Shown: positions 5,264 through 6,402 of the stretch, piece after piece | Layout of the letters: each line of letters begins with the position of its first letter | How positions within the stretch are numbered: the stretch's first letter is position 1 | Assembly: GCA_013151975.1 (NCBI GenBank) | Contig: JAADHG010000073.1 | Span: 1-6,402 of the forward strand | Direction: 5' to 3' | DNA: 6,402 nt | Origin: Chlorobiota bacterium | GTDB taxonomy: Bacteria; Bacteroidota; Bacteroidia; Flavobacteriales; Flavobacteriaceae | The notes under the pieces: model-generated | What the model saw: the letters and a program-made list of their open reading frames with translations, nothing else | Told to the model about the DNA's origin: nothing | Databases searched by the model: none | Made by a program: the position numbers and the translations under genes

Positions 5264-6402
5264 ACACGATTTTTTTTAGCAGTGTTTTTTTTAGTTGTAG
5301 TAACCGTTATATTTTGCGGAGCAAGGCGTATTGAGTTATTATACTTGTTAATATCTGCCATTTTATTTTTTACATCTATAGTAACCGATTTAATATCTTT
5401 TTTAGGTTTGTTAATTGTAAATGAATAAGAAGGGCTTGCCCAAGCCCAATCTTTTAAAACTGTTCTAGAAGAATTACTAGGTTTTGCACCCCTCATCATT
5501 TGTAGCGGAATATAAAATTCTTCTTTAGCACCATCTATGTACACAACTTCTATATCTATAGGCATCGGCATAAGCCCGATACGCTGGAGAGTAACAACTG
5601 TTACTTCTCCACGCCCAATAACACCCTTAACACCATAATCTATAGTATTGGTAGTTTGTGCAAAATCTGTTAAATACCACCCTAATTCTAGTCCAGAAAT
5701 TTTTTCTGCAGAACGAATAATATCATTTGGTGTTGGATGTTTAAAATGAAAATCGTCATAATACTTTTTAATGGTCTTCTTTAAATTATCATCACCAATA
5801 ACATAACCTAATTGTGATAAAAACACCGAACCTTTACTATATGCAGAGGTTCCATAGGAGCTGTTAAATTCATATCTGTCAGCATGCGTTGTTAGCGGTT
5901 GTTCTTTTCCTGAAAGCGCTAATTTTATATAGCTTTTATAAGCGCGCTCTGTAGGGTGTAATTTGTTCTTATTCATAATATCATTCATAGCCAAACTACT
6001 AATATAACTTGTAAACCCTTCATCCATCCACGGATGTTCACTTTCGTTTGTTGCTAATAAAAATTGAAACCAAGTATGTGCCATTTCATGAGCCGTTACA
6101 CCAATTAAACTTCCTAAGCTTCGTTCTCCAGTTATTAAGGTACACATAGCGTATTCCATACCACCATCACCTCCTTGAATTACTGAGTATTGCTTGTAAG
6201 GATATTTACCAATATTATCGCTATAATATTGCATTAATTCAACAGTTTTTGGCTGAAGTTTTTTCCAGTTTTCTTTTATTTCAGGATTATTTTTATAGAA
6301 GAAATGTAACATAGGTCCATTAGGAACTTGAAGTGTATCGTGTATATAATCAGGATCTGCAGCCCAAGTAAAATCATGCACATTTGGCGCTACAAAATGC
6401 CA
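5248..6402 (-). CDS. M1 family metallopeptidase (aminopeptidase), C-terminal part
   Basis: Zinc aminopeptidase of the gluzincin M1 family, which removes N-terminal residues from peptides. The gene is open at the window edge: 384 residues are visible and the frame runs through 6402 without a start. The GTG at 6381 is an internal valine in the conserved VHDFTWAADPDY stretch, not a start codon. The zinc site is complete: HEMAH (codons 6076-6090) followed after 18 residues by Glu (6019-6021), i.e. HExxH-x18-E. The substrate loop is GGMEYA (near 6148-6165), a GMEY form of the common GAMEN motif, and the catalytic tyrosine is probably the Tyr of AYSKG (5839-5841). After the catalytic domain come about 120 residues of predicted beta structure and a short Thr/Lys-rich tail; there is no long ERAP1-type helical C-terminal domain. 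The N-terminus, which would show export, is missing. A hairpin terminator overlaps the stop. Confidence 0.92.
   Translation of the reverse strand, partial: WHFVAPNVHDFTWAADPDYIHDTLQVPNGPMLHFFYKNNPEIKENWKKLQPKTVELMQYYSDNIGKYPYKQYSVIQGGDGGMEYAMCTLITGERSLGSLIGVTAHEMAHTWFQFLLATNESEHPWMDEGFTSYISSLAMNDIMNKNKLHPTERAYKSYIKLALSGKEQPLTTHADRYEFNSSYGTSAYSKGSVFLSQLGYVIGDDNLKKTIKKYYDDFHFKHPTPNDIIRSAEKISGLELGWYLTDFAQTTNTIDYGVKGVIGRGEVTVVTLQRIGLMPMPIDIEVVYIDGAKEEFYIPLQMMRGAKPSNSSRTVLKDWAWASPSYSFTINKPKKDIKSVTIDVKNKMADINKYNNSIRLAPQNITVTTTKKNTAKKNRVKGVN

Noticed and set aside
1..6402. Undescribed defence, mobile or biosynthetic system
   Set aside because: All seven genes belong to known families with intact motifs and normal lengths. 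There are no transposase, phage, toxin-antitoxin or repeat-spacer signatures, and no abrupt compositional shift between genes.

Overview
The window reads as ordinary chromosomal core sequence from a low-GC Bacteroidota, most likely a member of the Flavobacteriaceae. The pointers are the very AT-rich spacers, the lack of Shine-Dalgarno sites with A-rich leaders in front of start codons, a -7 box of the Bacteroidota type (TAnnTTTG) before rnpA, and protein types common in flavobacteria: a 'Ser-Gln'-ending signal peptide on an OmpA-like protein, an rnpA/S41-peptidase pair, and an M1 peptidase with a GMEY variant. Genus cannot be fixed from this sequence alone.

Layout. Bases 1-457 hold no gene and have about 16% G+C by hand count. 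They contain a probable promoter and several short inverted repeats. A tight plus-strand run follows: rpiB (458-892), a zinc-type cation diffusion facilitator (893-1801) and an ElaA-like GNAT acetyltransferase (1801-2244). Stop and start codons abut or overlap at both junctions, so the three are probably co-transcribed and translationally coupled. This run meets a minus-strand block tail to tail with one base between the two stop codons. Read in the direction of transcription, the minus block is an M1 aminopeptidase-like protein (5248-6402, N-terminus outside the window), a hairpin terminator on its stop codon, rnpA (4807-5184), an S41 C-terminal processing protease (3163-4797) and a protein with two OmpA-like domains (2246-3082).

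How the genes fit together. rpiB is sugar-phosphate metabolism, the CDF protein exports divalent metal, and the GNAT protein acetylates an unknown amine; no shared pathway is evident beyond co-transcription. In the minus block, rnpA supplies the protein subunit of RNase P and probably shares a transcript with the protease, six to nine bases downstream. The S41 protease, the double OmpA protein and the M1 peptidase are all predicted to act outside the cytoplasm, on envelope proteins, peptidoglycan or peptides.

I found no mobile element, CRISPR array, RNA gene or defence system, and no convincing undescribed system. The items most worth a second look are the tandem-OmpA protein with an unlike second domain, the enrichment of TAAC/GTTA words in the leader region, and the one-base convergent junction flanked by opposed 7-base A and T tracts. 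Three minus-strand reading frames can be extended to GTG codons that are probably not the real starts.
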